Source of the DNA: Halomonas sp. 328
GTDB lineage: Bacteria; Pseudomonadota; Gammaproteobacteria; Pseudomonadales; Halomonadaceae
DNA length: 64,000 nt
Direction of reading: 5' to 3'
Assembly (NCBI RefSeq): GCF_015645095.1
Contig: NZ_JADOTW010000007.1
Location: 1 to 64,000 of the forward strand
The notes below the pieces were generated by a model. The model made no database searches. It worked only from the letters and a program-made list of their open reading frames with translations, and was not told where the DNA came from. Each line of letters starts with the position of its first letter. The first letter of the stretch is position 1. This document shows positions 9,663 through 20,160 of the stretch, in pieces. A program made the position numbers and the translations under genes.

Positions 9663-9738
9663 GTGCTTCTAGCGTCGCCGTCGTGTGGCCTTGCCCTGGC
9701 CGCATAGTCGTCGCCTGGGCGGCCGTGCCGCTGATTGG

Positions 9739-10929
9739 CTAGAGTCCCAGCCGTTCTTTGACTCGGCCGAAGGCCGCCAGGGCGAACTCCAGGTCGTCCC
9801 GGGAGAGGGCGGCGGAGACCTGGGTGCGGATGCGCGCCTTGCCCTGGGGCACCACCGGGTAGGAGAAGGCCACCACATAGATGCCCTCTTCGAGCATCGC
9901 CTCGGCGAAGCGCGCCGCCAGGGCGGCGTCGTGGAGCATCACCGGCACGATGGGGTGCTCGCCGGGCAGCAGCTCGAAGCCGAGGGCCTCGAGGCCGGCG
10001 CGGAAGAGGTGGGTGTTCTCCGCCAGGCGATCCCGCAGCTCGCTGGACTCGCTGACCAGCGCCAGGGCCTCGAGGGCCCCGGCCACCACCGGCGGCGCCA
10101 CGGTATTGGAGAAGAGGTAGGGACGCGAGCGCTGGCGCAGCAGTTCCACCACCTCCCGGCGGCCGCTGGTGTAGCCGCCGCTGGCGCCGCCCAGGGCCTT
10201 GCCCAGGGTGCCGGTGATGATGTCGACCCGATCCATGCAGCCCCGGTACTCGTGGGTGCCGCGGCCGCCGGCGCCGAGGAAGCCGGTGGCGTGACAGTCG
10301 TCGAAGTGGACCAGGGCGCCGTAGCGTTCGGCCAGGTCGCAGATCTCGTCGAGGCGGGCGATATAGCCGTCCATGGAGAAGACGCCGTCGGTGGTGATCA
10401 GCTTGAAGCGGGCGCCGCGGCGGTCGGCCTCCTGAAGCTGGGCCTCCAGGTCGGCCATGTCGTTGTTGCGGTAGCGGTAGCGGCTCGCCTTGCACAGGCG
10501 GATGCCGTCGATGATGCTGGCGTGATTGAGCTCATCGGAGATCACCGCGTCCTCGGGGCCCAGCAGGGTCTCGAAGAGGCCGCCGTTGGCGTCGAAGCAG
10601 GAGGGGTAGAGGATGGTGTCCTCGGTGCCCAGGAAGTCGCTGAGCTTCTGCTCCAGCCGCTTGTGCAGGCTCTGGGTGCCGCAGATAAAACGCACCGAGG
10701 CGAGGCCATAGCCCCAGGTATCGAGGCCGGCCCGGGCGGCGGCGGTGACCGCCGGGTGCTGGGCCAGGCCCAGGTAGTTGTTGGCGCAGAGGTTGAGCAC
10801 CTCGCGACCCGAGTCGAGGCCCACGTGGGCGCCCTGAGGGGTGGTGATCAGGCGTTCGTGCTTGGTCAGGCCGGCGGCCTCGATGGCCTCGAGCTCCTGG
10901 CGCAGGTGCTGGCGGAAATCGCCGTACAT
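9739..10929 (-). CDS. kbl: Glycine C-acetyltransferase (2-amino-3-ketobutyrate CoA ligase)
   Basis: This PLP enzyme cleaves 2-amino-3-ketobutyrate with CoA to glycine and acetyl-CoA, the second step of threonine degradation after Tdh. The chosen ATG at 10929 follows GGGAGAAAAGCG and gives 396 residues, against 398 in E. coli Kbl; the open frame upstream is a shadow of tdh. Diagnostic segments are [41 protein letters not shown] and the PLP lysine motif [15 protein letters not shown] (Lys near residue 242), typical of the alpha-oxoamine synthase family. It lies 11 bp downstream of tdh in the same operon. Confidence 0.96.
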   Translation of the reverse strand: MYGDFRQHLRQELEAIEAAGLTKHERLITTPQGAHVGLDSGREVLNLCANNYLGLAQHPAVTAAARAGLDTWGYGLASVRFICGTQSLHKRLEQKLSDFLGTEDTILYPSCFDANGGLFETLLGPEDAVISDELNHASIIDGIRLCKASRYRYRNNDMADLEAQLQEADRRGARFKLITTDGVFSMDGYIARLDEICDLAERYGALVHFDDCHATGFLGAGGRGTHEYRGCMDRVDIITGTLGKALGGASGGYTSGRREVVELLRQRSRPYLFSNTVAPPVVAGALEALALVSESSELRDRLAENTHLFRAGLEALGFELLPGEHPIVPVMLHDAALAARFAEAMLEEGIYVVAFSYPVVPQGKARIRTQVSAALSRDDLEFALAAFGRVKERLGL

Positions 10930-10940
10930 CGCTTTTCTCC

Positions 10941-11966
10941 CTATTCCCAGTTCAGTACCACCTTGCCCGCGGAGCCGTCGAGCATGGCGTCGAAGCCCTG
11001 CTGGAACTCCCGGTAGGGCAGGCGATGGGTGATCACCGGGGAGATATCCAGCCCCGACTCGATCATCACCGACATCTTGTACCAGGTCTCGTACATCTCC
11101 CGGCCATAGATGCCCTTGATGGTCAGCATATTGAAGATCACGGTGTTCCAGTCGATGGCGGTCTCCTCGCTGGGGATGCCCAGCATGGCCACCTTGCCGC
11201 CATGACAGAGGTTGGCCAGCAGGTCGCGGAAGGCCTCGGGGCTGCCGCTCATCTCCAGGCCCACGTCGAAGCCCTCGGCCATGCCCAGGTCGCGCTGCAC
11301 CTCGGCGAGGGTCTCGTGGCGCACGTCCACGGTGCGGGTGGCACCGAGCCGCCGGGCCAGGGCCAGGCGCTCCGGGTTGAGGTCGGTGACCACCACATGG
11401 CGGGCCCCTGCGTGGCGACACACCGCCGCGGCCATGGCGCCGATGGGCCCGGCCCCGGTGATCAGCACGTCCTCGCCCAGCAGCTCGAACTGCAGGGCGG
11501 TATGCACGGCGTTGCCGAAGGGGTCGAAGAGCGCCGCCACGTCCAGGTCGATGCCCGGGCGATGCTCCCAGACATTGGACATGGGCAGGGCCAGGTACTC
11601 GGCGAAGGCGCCGGGGCGATTGACGCCGATGCCGCTGGTATGGGCGCACAGGTGGCGGCGCCCGGCCAGGCAGTTGCGGCAGCGCCCGCACACCACATGG
11701 CCCTCGCCGGAGACCAGCTGGCCCGGCTTGAAGTCGTTGACGTTGGAGCCCACCTCGACGATCTCGCCGACGAACTCATGGCCCACCACCATGGGGGTGG
11801 GAATGGTCTGCTGGGCCCAGGCGTCCCAGTTGTAGATATGCATGTCGGTGCCGCAGATGGCGGTGCGCTTGACGCGGATCAGCACGTCATTGATGCCCAC
11901 CTGGGGCTCGGGAACCTCTTCCAGCCAGAGGCCGGGTGCGGCCTCACGCTTGACCAATGCCTTCAT
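10941..11966 (-). CDS. tdh: L-threonine 3-dehydrogenase
   Basis: A zinc-dependent medium-chain dehydrogenase that oxidises L-threonine with NAD+ to 2-amino-3-ketobutyrate. Starting at the ATG at 11966, after AAGGAG, gives 341 residues, identical in length to E. coli Tdh. Visible features are the catalytic zinc site in [16 protein letters not shown], the [10 protein letters not shown] helix, the structural-zinc cysteines in [15 protein letters not shown], and the nucleotide-binding [20 protein letters not shown]. It is the first gene of the tdh-kbl operon. The 145-bp region to the divergent XRE-cupin gene carries two similar palindromic sites, so the operon is probably controlled by that regulator. 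Confidence 0.97.
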   Translation of the reverse strand: MKALVKREAAPGLWLEEVPEPQVGINDVLIRVKRTAICGTDMHIYNWDAWAQQTIPTPMVVGHEFVGEIVEVGSNVNDFKPGQLVSGEGHVVCGRCRNCLAGRRHLCAHTSGIGVNRPGAFAEYLALPMSNVWEHRPGIDLDVAALFDPFGNAVHTALQFELLGEDVLITGAGPIGAMAAAVCRHAGARHVVVTDLNPERLALARRLGATRTVDVRHETLAEVQRDLGMAEGFDVGLEMSGSPEAFRDLLANLCHGGKVAMLGIPSEETAIDWNTVIFNMLTIKGIYGREMYETWYKMSVMIESGLDISPVITHRLPYREFQQGFDAMLDGSAGKVVLNWE

Positions 11967-12019
11967 GGTGTCTCCTTGGGCAGGTGATTTCCCTGGCATT
12001 CCCGATCAGGGGGTTTAAG

Positions 12020-12080
12020 ATACGGGAATAAATTCCAGTATCGCAGACAAGTTCCATGATGCAAGAAATTATTCCTGTAT
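12020..12080. promoter_or_regulatory. Paired operator-like sites between tdh and the XRE-cupin gene
   Basis: Site 1 (12020-12041) is symmetric with half-sites ATACGGGAAT and ATTCCAGTAT around a 2-bp AA centre. Site 2 (12060-12080) has the same right half, ATTCCTGTAT, with a degenerate left half. The sites begin 40 bp apart, close to four helical turns, in the AT-rich divergent promoter region. Binding by the adjacent XRE-cupin regulator is inferred from position and symmetry. Confidence 0.5.
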
Positions 12081-12111
12081 TTTGGAAAATGCACTCCATG
12101 GAGGAAGTCCC

Positions 12112-12714
12112 GTGACGGCAACGTCGCCCCCCACCCCCATCCCGGGCGAGCGCACCGGCGACCTGGGCAGCCAGGTGCTCTCGGGCCGGGTAATCGAGCT
12201 GCGCAAGAAGCGCGGCCTGACCCTGGACCAACTGGCGGCGGCCTCCGGGGTCAGCCGCTCCATGCTCAGCCAGATCGAGCGCGGCCGCGCCAACCCCACC
12301 CTGGCGGTGACCCTGCGCATCGCCCAGGCCTTCGGCCTGAGCATCGGCGAGCTGGTCGACCAGCCCTGGACCGCCTCGCGCATCGAGGTGGTGCGCAGCG
12401 ACGATGCCAACCAGCTGTTCCGCGACGACCGGGAATGCCGCATCCGCACCCTCTCGCCGCTGCACATGGAGAAGTCGGTGGAGTTCTACGAGATCCGCCT
12501 CTCGCCGGGGGCCCGGCTGCCCAGTGCGCCCCACTTCGAGGGCACCCGGGAACTGCTCACCGTGACCCAGGGGCGGGCGCGGATCCAGGCCGGCGACAAC
12601 GTCAGCCTGCTGGGCCCCGGCGACTCGGCCCACTATCACGCCGACCTCGACCACACTATCGAGAATAGCGGAGACCAGGAGCTGGTGTGCTTCCTGGTGG
12701 TGACCTATCAGTAG
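12112..12714 (+). CDS. XRE family transcriptional regulator with C-terminal cupin domain
   Basis: The likely start is GTG at 12112, six bases after GGAGGAAG; a TTG 30 bases upstream is open but less convincing. The 200-residue product has an N-terminal Cro/C1-type helix-turn-helix (ELRKKRGLTLDQLAAASGVS, RSMLSQIERGRANPTLAVTL) at about residues 25-80 and a C-terminal cupin barrel (about 125-200). This architecture senses small ligands, often amino acids or amines. It is divergent from tdh-kbl across two palindromic sites, so the natural hypothesis is control of threonine or glycine catabolism and of its own gene. Confidence 0.88.
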   Translation: MTATSPPTPIPGERTGDLGSQVLSGRVIELRKKRGLTLDQLAAASGVSRSMLSQIERGRANPTLAVTLRIAQAFGLSIGELVDQPWTASRIEVVRSDDANQLFRDDRECRIRTLSPLHMEKSVEFYEIRLSPGARLPSAPHFEGTRELLTVTQGRARIQAGDNVSLLGPGDSAHYHADLDHTIENSGDQELVCFLVVTYQ

Positions 12715-12741
12715 GCGTCGCACGCATGGGAGGAGGGCAGG

Positions 12742-13479
12742 GTGACCGGTTGGATCTATTGGCTGGACATGGCCGGGGTGATCGTCTTCGCCCTGACCGG
12801 GGTGATCATTGCCTGTCGCTCGCGGATGGACCCCTTCGGCATGCTGGTGCTGGCGGCGGTGACCGGCATCGGCGGCGGCACCCTGCGCGACCTGGTGCTG
12901 GGAGTGCGGCCGGTGTTCTGGGTGGAGGATCCCACCTACCTGTGGGTGATTCTCGCCACGGTGGCCCTGTCGATCCTCGGCTTTCGCTATATCCACCGCC
13001 TGACCCGCACCTTCCTGCCGGTCACCGACGCCTTCGGCCTGGCGCTGTTCACGGTGCTGGGGGCCCACAAGGCGCTGATCCTGGAAGCGCCGGGCATCGT
13101 GGCGGTGCTGATGGGGATGATGACCGGGGTGGCCGGGGGAATGATCCGCGACGTCCTGGCGCGGCGGGTGCCCATGGTGCTGCGCCAGGAGATCTATGCC
13201 ACCGCGGCGATCCTCGGCGGCAGCGCCTATGTGCTGCTCCACGGCCTGGGGGTGGCCCAGTGGCTCGGCGTGAGCCTGGCCATCGCCCTGACCCTGGGGC
13301 TGCGTCTGGCGGCCATCTACTGGCGGCTGTCGCTGCCGACCTTCGCCTGGGTGGTCACCGAGCCCAATCCGCCACCTTCCGACGAGACCCTGCCCCCCGG
13401 CGAGGCGCCGCCGCGCAAGCGCGCCAAGGCCCGGGTCAAGCTGATCCGGCCCGAGCAGTCGCGGCGCGGTCGCCGCTGA
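12742..13479 (+). CDS. Trimeric intracellular cation channel (TRIC/YicG-like) membrane protein
   Basis: 245 residues with about seven hydrophobic segments and the duplicated TRIC pattern: FALTGVIIACRSRMDPFGML, TGIGGGTLRDLVLG and later GMMTGVAGGMIRDVLARRVP. The two GxGGGxxRD-type motifs mark the inverted repeats of the fold (formerly UPF0126). Prokaryotic TRIC proteins conduct K+ and other monovalent cations across the inner membrane. The start is GTG at 12742 after GGAGGGCAG. The C-terminal 30 residues form a basic, proline-rich cytoplasmic tail ending PEQSRRGRR, and the code for these last residues is repeated 78 bp further downstream. Confidence 0.9.
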   Translation: MTGWIYWLDMAGVIVFALTGVIIACRSRMDPFGMLVLAAVTGIGGGTLRDLVLGVRPVFWVEDPTYLWVILATVALSILGFRYIHRLTRTFLPVTDAFGLALFTVLGAHKALILEAPGIVAVLMGMMTGVAGGMIRDVLARRVPMVLRQEIYATAAILGGSAYVLLHGLGVAQWLGVSLAIALTLGLRLAAIYWRLSLPTFAWVVTEPNPPPSDETLPPGEAPPRKRAKARVKLIRPEQSRRGRR

Positions 13480-13527
13480 CCCCGCTTCTCCAACGGGCCG
13501 GGGCCAAGCTGGCTTAACCGGTTCGGC

Positions 13528-13557
13528 CCGGAGCAGTCGCGACGCGGGCGTCGCTGA
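13528..13557 (+). repeat. Second copy of the 3' end of the TRIC gene
   Basis: These 30 bases encode PEQSRRGRR plus stop, exactly like 13450-13479 at the end of the TRIC gene. The two copies differ at four positions (26/30 identical), all of them third codon positions and all synonymous. The copy is outside any gene now. It looks like the 3' end of a diverged allele left behind by recombination. The rest of the 200-bp gap up to DUF3581 shows no further coding. Confidence 0.6.
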
Positions 13558-13678
13558 GCGAACGCGACGGCATCGGGAGGTCGCGTCTGGTCGATGCAGG
13601 CCGCGTCGGGGTATGGTAAAAGGGCACGCTTGGGGCGCGCCATGGCGCCACCGATTCACCGCGCAGGGCAGGACAGCG

Positions 13679-14392
13679 ATGTTTCTCGATGATTACCACT
13701 CGGCCAGGGATGGCCGGATCTGCATTTCCGCCGACCAGGCGAGCCACTTCGCCAAGGGCGTGGCCGGGGACTACAACCCGATTCACAACCCGGACGCGCG
13801 GCGTTTCTGCGTGCCGGGCGACCTGCTCTTCGCCCTGGTGCTGATGCGCTTCGGCCTCTCCCAGCGGATGGTTTTCCATTTCCGCAGCATGGTGGGCGCC
13901 GAGGTGCCCCTGGCCCTGCACCTCGACGAGGATGGCCTGATCCGCGTCACCGACGAGGCGGGCAAGCTCTACCTGGAGGTGGAGCGCAGTGGCGAGATCA
14001 CCCATGACGAGGCGGTGATCGAGGCCTTTACCCGCCGCTACGTGGCCTTCTCCGGCAAGAACTTCCCCCACTACCTGAAGCCGCTGATGGAGGCCCAGGG
14101 AGTGATGTTCAATCCCCAGCGGCCGCTGGTGATCTACGACAGCATGGGCTTCGAGCTGGAGCGCCTGGACGTGCGCGAGCCGGCCCTCGAGCTCTCCGAC
14201 TCGGCCCTGGAAGTCAGCGGCAAGCGCGGCGACGTGCGCCTGGAGTTCGCCCTGAGCGGTGCCGGTGCGCCCCTGGGCAAGGGCTCCAAGAAACTGGTGG
14301 TCAGCGGCCTGCGCGACTACGACGCCGAGGCCATGGAGGCCATCGTGGCGGAGTTCTACCGCCTGAAGGGCGCCTATGAAGGGGTGGCCTGA
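13679..14392 (+). CDS. DUF3581 family protein
   Basis: 237 residues starting at the ATG at 13679 after GGACAGCG. I recognise the DUF3581 family by MFLDDYHS, ISADQASHFAKGVAGDYNPI and the segment with RRFCVPGDLLFALVLMRFG. The DYNPIHN-like stretch resembles the active-site region of MaoC-type hotdog dehydratases, so an acyl-thioester-binding fold is plausible, but no reaction is established. No transmembrane segments. It stands alone between the TRIC gene and fhs on the same strand. Confidence 0.8.
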   Translation: MFLDDYHSARDGRICISADQASHFAKGVAGDYNPIHNPDARRFCVPGDLLFALVLMRFGLSQRMVFHFRSMVGAEVPLALHLDEDGLIRVTDEAGKLYLEVERSGEITHDEAVIEAFTRRYVAFSGKNFPHYLKPLMEAQGVMFNPQRPLVIYDSMGFELERLDVREPALELSDSALEVSGKRGDVRLEFALSGAGAPLGKGSKKLVVSGLRDYDAEAMEAIVAEFYRLKGAYEGVA

Positions 14393-14482
14393 CCCCATTT
14401 CCCCCTCCGACGTCGCCCTCGGATAGTTCGCTGTCGTGACGGTGCAGGCGCCGCGTCGCTGGCTGACACAGGCTTAGGGAAA

Positions 14483-14510
14483 TGCCCGCGATGGGCATGG
14501 CGCCCATCGC
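14483..14510 (+). promoter_or_regulatory. Two mutually exclusive hairpins in the fhs leader
   Basis: TGCCC (14483-14487) can pair with GGGCA (14493-14497), or GCGATGGGC (14488-14496) can pair perfectly with GCCCATCGC (14502-14510) around a 5-base loop. Both structures use the same GGGC. The larger hairpin ends 7 bases before the CAGGAG ribosome binding site of fhs. It could affect translation initiation or act as an attenuator. No known riboswitch consensus was recognised. Confidence 0.35.
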
Positions 14511-14528
14511 CCGGAATCAGGAGTGGCG

Positions 14529-16244
14529 ATGATGAATACCTCCCTCGGGCTGGCTTCCTCGGCGGCCCCGGACAGCAGCGACCTGGCCATCGCCCGGGCC
14601 GCGCCCCTGCGGCCCATCCTGCCCCTGGCCGAGCAGCGCCTGGGGCTCGCCGCCGAGGCCCTGATTCCCTATGGCCATCAGATCGCCAAGTTGACCCATG
14701 CCACCCTGGCGAGCCTTGCCGAGCGTCCTCGTGGGCGCCTGGTGCTGGTCAGTGCCATGAGCCCCACCCCCGCCGGCGAGGGCAAGACCACCACCAGCGT
14801 GGGCCTATGCGATGCCCTCAATCGGCGTGGCGTCGAGGCCTCGGTCTGCCTGCGCGAGCCCTCCCAGGGGCCCTGCTTCGGCCTCAAGGGGGGCGCCGCC
14901 GGCGGCGGGCACGCCCAGGTGGGCCCCATGGAGGCGATCAACCTGCACTTCACCGGCGATTTCCACGCCATTACCGCCGCCCACAACCTCCTCGCCGCCC
15001 TGCTCGACAACCACCTCTATTGGGGCAATGCCCTGGCCATCGACCCCGAACGGGTGGTGTGGAAGCGCGTACTGGACACCAATGACCGCGCCCTGCGCCA
15101 GATCGAGATCGGCCGCGGCGAGGATCCCCGAGCGGTGCCCCGGGAGAGCGGTTTCGAGATCACCGCCGCCTCGGAGGTGATGGCGATCCTCTGCCTGGCG
15201 GAGGACCTCGACGACCTGGAGCGGCGCCTGGGGCGCATCGTGGTGGCCTGGCGAAGCGACGACACCCCGATCACCGCCGCCGATCTGGAGGCCCAGGGGG
15301 CCATGGCGGTGCTGCTCAAGGACGCCTTCCAGCCCAACCTGGTGCAGACCCTGGAGCACAACCCGGCCTTCGTCCACGGTGGCCCCTTCGGCAATATCGC
15401 CCACGGCTGCAACTCCCTGGCGGCTACCCGGGCGGCCCTGGCGCTCTCCGAGGTGGTGGTTACCGAAGCGGGGTTCGGCACCGACCTGGGGGCCGAGAAG
15501 TTCATCGATATCAAGGGGCGCCAGGCGGGGCTCTACCCGGATGCCGCCGTGCTGGTGGCCACCCTGCGGGCGCTGAAGTATCACGGCGGCGCCCCCCGGG
15601 AGGGCCTGGGCGAGCCCGATCCCGCGGCCCTGGAGGCGGGCCTGGCCAACCTCGACCGTCACCTGGGCATTCTGCGCCGCTTCGGCCTGGAGGCGGTGGT
15701 GGCGTTGAACGTCTTCGCCGGCGACAGCGTCGAGGAGCTGGCCCGGGTGGAGGCCCATGGTCGTCGCCTGGGGGTCACGGTGGTGCCCTGTCGCCACTGG
15801 GCCGAAGGCGGGGCCGGCGCCGAGGACCTGGCGAGCGAAGTGATCGCTCGGCTGCAGGGCGAGGCGCCGAGGGTCGCGCCCCTCTACGACGATGCCCTGC
15901 CTCTGGCCGAGAAGCTCGAATGCATCGCCCGGGAGCTCTATGGCGCCGTGGGGATCGAGCTCGCGCCGGCGGCCCGGGAGCAACTGGCGCGTTTCGAGGC
16001 GGCGGGTTATGGGCACCTGCCGGTGTGCATTGCCAAGACCCCCTTCAGCTTCAGCGACGACCCCCAGCGCCTGGGGGCCCCCGAGGGGCATCGGCTGCAC
16101 ATCCGCGAGGCACGACTCAGTGCCGGCGCCGGCTTCGTGGTGGCGCTATGTGGTGCCATCATGACCCTGCCCGGGCTGCCCCGGGAGCCGGCTGCCCAGG
16201 GCATGGGGCTGGATGAACGGGGCGAGATCGAGGGCCTGTTCTAA
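14529..16244 (+). CDS. fhs: Formate--tetrahydrofolate ligase
   Basis: This enzyme activates formate with ATP to 10-formyltetrahydrofolate in one-carbon metabolism. The product of about 571 residues shows the family P-loop [15 protein letters not shown] near residue 80, [40 protein letters not shown], then [15 protein letters not shown] and the C-terminal [18 protein letters not shown] segment. The length fits the family (about 555-580). ATG at 14529 or 14532 follows CAGGAG; GTG at 14523 overlaps the ribosome binding site and is less likely. The stop overlaps the convergent usp gene by 4 bp. A structured leader lies directly upstream. Confidence 0.95.
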   Translation: MMNTSLGLASSAAPDSSDLAIARAAPLRPILPLAEQRLGLAAEALIPYGHQIAKLTHATLASLAERPRGRLVLVSAMSPTPAGEGKTTTSVGLCDALNRRGVEASVCLREPSQGPCFGLKGGAAGGGHAQVGPMEAINLHFTGDFHAITAAHNLLAALLDNHLYWGNALAIDPERVVWKRVLDTNDRALRQIEIGRGEDPRAVPRESGFEITAASEVMAILCLAEDLDDLERRLGRIVVAWRSDDTPITAADLEAQGAMAVLLKDAFQPNLVQTLEHNPAFVHGGPFGNIAHGCNSLAATRAALALSEVVVTEAGFGTDLGAEKFIDIKGRQAGLYPDAAVLVATLRALKYHGGAPREGLGEPDPAALEAGLANLDRHLGILRRFGLEAVVALNVFAGDSVEELARVEAHGRRLGVTVVPCRHWAEGGAGAEDLASEVIARLQGEAPRVAPLYDDALPLAEKLECIARELYGAVGIELAPAAREQLARFEAAGYGHLPVCIAKTPFSFSDDPQRLGAPEGHRLHIREARLSAGAGFVVALCGAIMTLPGLPREPAAQGMGLDERGEIEGLF

Positions 16245-17155
16245 CCCTTGCTGGTGATTACCGCCACCGGACAGGGCGAGCGATCCACCACCTTGAGGCT
16301 GACGCCGCCCAGCAGGTGTTCCCGCCACTGACTCAGGCCGCGGCGCCCCATCACCAGGAAGGGGTGGCCCGGGGTCTGGGCGGCGTGTTGCAGGATCGCC
16401 TCCGCCGGCGAGCGTCCCACCAGGCGGTGATCGTTGATCTCCGTGACTCCCTCCAGGTGCTTGCGGGCATGGGCGAAGATCCAGTCGCACTCCCGGCGCT
16501 CCGCCAGGCGGCGAGCTTCCGGCGTGGCCGGGTCGTCCGGGTCCCGGGGCACGCAGTAGAGCAGCTCCACCGGCAGGTCACCGGCCCGGGCCAGGCCGGC
16601 GGCCAGGCGGGTCCCCGCATCGCTGTGGGAGGAGCCATCCACCGGCAGCAGGATGCGATCGATCTCGCCGCCACCGCGGCCCGGCATGTCCGCATGCACC
16701 ACGCTGACCGGGAAGCGCGCCTTGTGGATGATGGTGTTGCTGAGGTTGCCGCGCAGCAGCTTGCCCAGGGTATCCAGGCCCTGGGCGCCCATCACCAGCA
16801 GGCTGTCGGGATGTTCGTTGACATGGGCGATGATGGCCCGGGCCAGGTGGCGCACGAAGTCGTGCTCGTGGAGGGTGACCTCCTCCACATGCTGGTCGAA
16901 GTCGGGACCGAGGGCCTTGTGGGCCCGGGCGAAGGCCTGGGAGACCGAGGACTGCAACACCTCGTGGTCGTGATCCACCTCGTGGAGGCGGTTGGCGGGA
17001 ATGTCGCTGAGCTCGGCGGGAAACAGCGGCTGCACATGCAGCAGCTGCAGGGGCACCCGCCATAACTGCGCCAACTGGCCGGCATGTTGCACCGCGGCGA
17101 TGGAGGCCTGGGAGCCGTCCACGGGAACCACCACCAGCGAGATCTGCATGCTCAT
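16241..17155 (-). CDS. Tandem universal stress protein (UspA family)
   Basis: 304 residues made of two Usp domains, as in UspE-type proteins. Domain 1 (about 5-150) begins [12 protein letters not shown] and has [18 protein letters not shown]; domain 2 (about 168-303) begins [12 protein letters not shown] and has [18 protein letters not shown]. Both carry the G-x2-G-x9-G-x-S/T nucleotide-binding signature, so ATP binding is likely. These cytoplasmic proteins support survival under stress. The gene is convergent with fhs, its stop overlapping the fhs stop by 4 bp. Confidence 0.92.
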   Translation of the reverse strand: MSMQISLVVVPVDGSQASIAAVQHAGQLAQLWRVPLQLLHVQPLFPAELSDIPANRLHEVDHDHEVLQSSVSQAFARAHKALGPDFDQHVEEVTLHEHDFVRHLARAIIAHVNEHPDSLLVMGAQGLDTLGKLLRGNLSNTIIHKARFPVSVVHADMPGRGGGEIDRILLPVDGSSHSDAGTRLAAGLARAGDLPVELLYCVPRDPDDPATPEARRLAERRECDWIFAHARKHLEGVTEINDHRLVGRSPAEAILQHAAQTPGHPFLVMGRRGLSQWREHLLGGVSLKVVDRSPCPVAVITSKG

Positions 17156-17262
17156 TCACCCACTCCTGTTGTTATCGATTCGCCCGCGCTTGCCCGTAGC
17201 CTAGACCAGCACCAGGCCGGGGGCGCGTCTTCCCCATGATCAGCGGGAATGCATATAGAAAC

Positions 17263-17277
17263 AAGCCGTGGCGGCTT
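17263..17277 (-). terminator. Possible rho-independent terminator of the chromate transporter gene
   Basis: On the minus strand AAGCCG pairs with CGGCTT across a 3-base loop, followed by the T-rich GTTTCTAT. It lies 15 bp beyond the stop of chrA. The stem is short (6 bp), so this is tentative. Nothing else was recognised in the 136-bp gap up to the usp gene. Confidence 0.4.
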
Positions 17278-17291
17278 AACGCTGGGAGCGC

Positions 17292-18473
17292 TTAGAGCCC
17301 CAGCAGCACCGCCCCCAGCGGGCACACCAGCACCACCACCCAGGGCGGCAGCCGCCATACCGCCAGCAGCACGAAGCCCAGCAGCGCCAGGGCGAAGGCC
17401 GTCGGGCCGATCACCCCGGCGGTGAACACCGGCTGGTAGAGGGCCGCCCCCAGCAGGCCCACCACGGCGGCGTTGGTGCCGCGCAGGGCCGCCTGCATGG
17501 TCGGGCGGGCGCGCAGCTCGCCCCAGTAGGGCAGCGCCGCCAGCAGCAACAGCATCCCCGGCACGAAGAGCGCCACCAGGGCCAGCAGGGCGGTCGCGAC
17601 GCCGCCCCCCTGGGTCACCATGCCCAGGTAGGCGGCGAAGGTGAACAGCGGGCCGGGCACCGCCTGGGCGGCGCCATAGCCGGCCAGGAAGTCGTCGGCG
17701 CTGACCCGGCCGGCCTGCACCATCTCCGCCTCCAGCAGCGGCAAGACCACATGGCCGCCGCCGAACACCAGGGCCCCGGCCCGGTAGAAGGCGTCCACCA
17801 GCCCCAGGGCCGAGGCGCCCAGCCAGACCAGCAGTGGCAGGCCCAGCAGCAGGGCGACGAAGAGCCCCAGGCAGCGGCGGGCGGTGCGCCGCGAGAGGGG
17901 CAGGGCCAGCGCCTCGCCGGCGCCGCCCTGACCGTCGCGACATAGCCACAGCCCCGCCAGGCCGCCCAGCAGGATGGCCCCCACCTGACCGCCGGCGCCG
18001 CCCACCAGGGCCACCACCAGTACCGCCGCCACCGCGATGCCGGCCCGGGGCCGGTCGGGGCAGAGGGTCTGGGCCATGCCCCAGACCGCATGGGCGACGA
18101 TGGCCACGGCGACGATCTTCAGGCCCTGGATCAGGCTCGCGGCCAGGGGGCCGTCGAAGGCCGCCGCGCCCAGGGCGAAGGCCATCAGCAGCAGCGCCGA
18201 AGGCAGGGTAAAGGCGGCCCAGGCGGCGAGGGCCCCCCAGGGGCCGGCCCGCAGCAGGCCCAGGGCGAAGCCCACCTGGCTGCTGGCCGGCCCGGGCAGG
18301 AACTGGCAGAGCGCGACCAGGTCGGCGTAGGCACGCTCGTCGAGCCAGCGGCGCCGGGCGACGAACTCGTTGCGAAAGTAACCGAGGTGGGCGATGGGGC
18401 CACCGAAGGAGGTCAATCCCAGGGCCAGGAAGGCGCGAAACACCTCCCCGACCCCTCCCTTGGGTTCTGGCAT
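17292..18473 (-). CDS. chrA: Chromate efflux transporter (CHR family)
   Basis: 393 residues of a long-chain CHR transporter with two homologous halves. The first half starts FRAFLALGLTSFGGPIAHLG and has QFLPGPASSQVGFALG; the second repeats the theme with YRAGALVFGGGHVVLPLLEA and GYGAAQAVPGPLFTFAAYLG. The paired FGGP/FGGG and PGP motifs are the diagnostic residues. About ten to twelve membrane segments. Family members export chromate by proton antiport; the substrate is taken from family knowledge. No chrB-like regulator is adjacent. Confidence 0.9.
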   Translation of the reverse strand: MPEPKGGVGEVFRAFLALGLTSFGGPIAHLGYFRNEFVARRRWLDERAYADLVALCQFLPGPASSQVGFALGLLRAGPWGALAAWAAFTLPSALLLMAFALGAAAFDGPLAASLIQGLKIVAVAIVAHAVWGMAQTLCPDRPRAGIAVAAVLVVALVGGAGGQVGAILLGGLAGLWLCRDGQGGAGEALALPLSRRTARRCLGLFVALLLGLPLLVWLGASALGLVDAFYRAGALVFGGGHVVLPLLEAEMVQAGRVSADDFLAGYGAAQAVPGPLFTFAAYLGMVTQGGGVATALLALVALFVPGMLLLLAALPYWGELRARPTMQAALRGTNAAVVGLLGAALYQPVFTAGVIGPTAFALALLGFVLLAVWRLPPWVVVLVCPLGAVLLGL

Positions 18474-18589
18474 GACGCAGACTCCTGCTGCCGTGAAATC
18501 GGCCCCGCAGTCTAGCCCGTCCCGGGACCGCGCCCCACCCCTGTCACGGAAGTTTCATCTCGGTCTGGCCGGGATCAGCCCAGCGGCAC

Positions 18590-20026
<1,437 letters not shown>

Positions 20027-20160
20027 CTTCGACTCTCGGCAAGGTCAGGGGGTTGAATGGCGCTCACGCTACCGAGTCGCCCGGTCGCTGACCAATGCCG
20101 TTGTCTTGGGCGTCATGCCGTCCCGGAATCATGTCGACCGGGCATGGGGCATGCCGCCGC

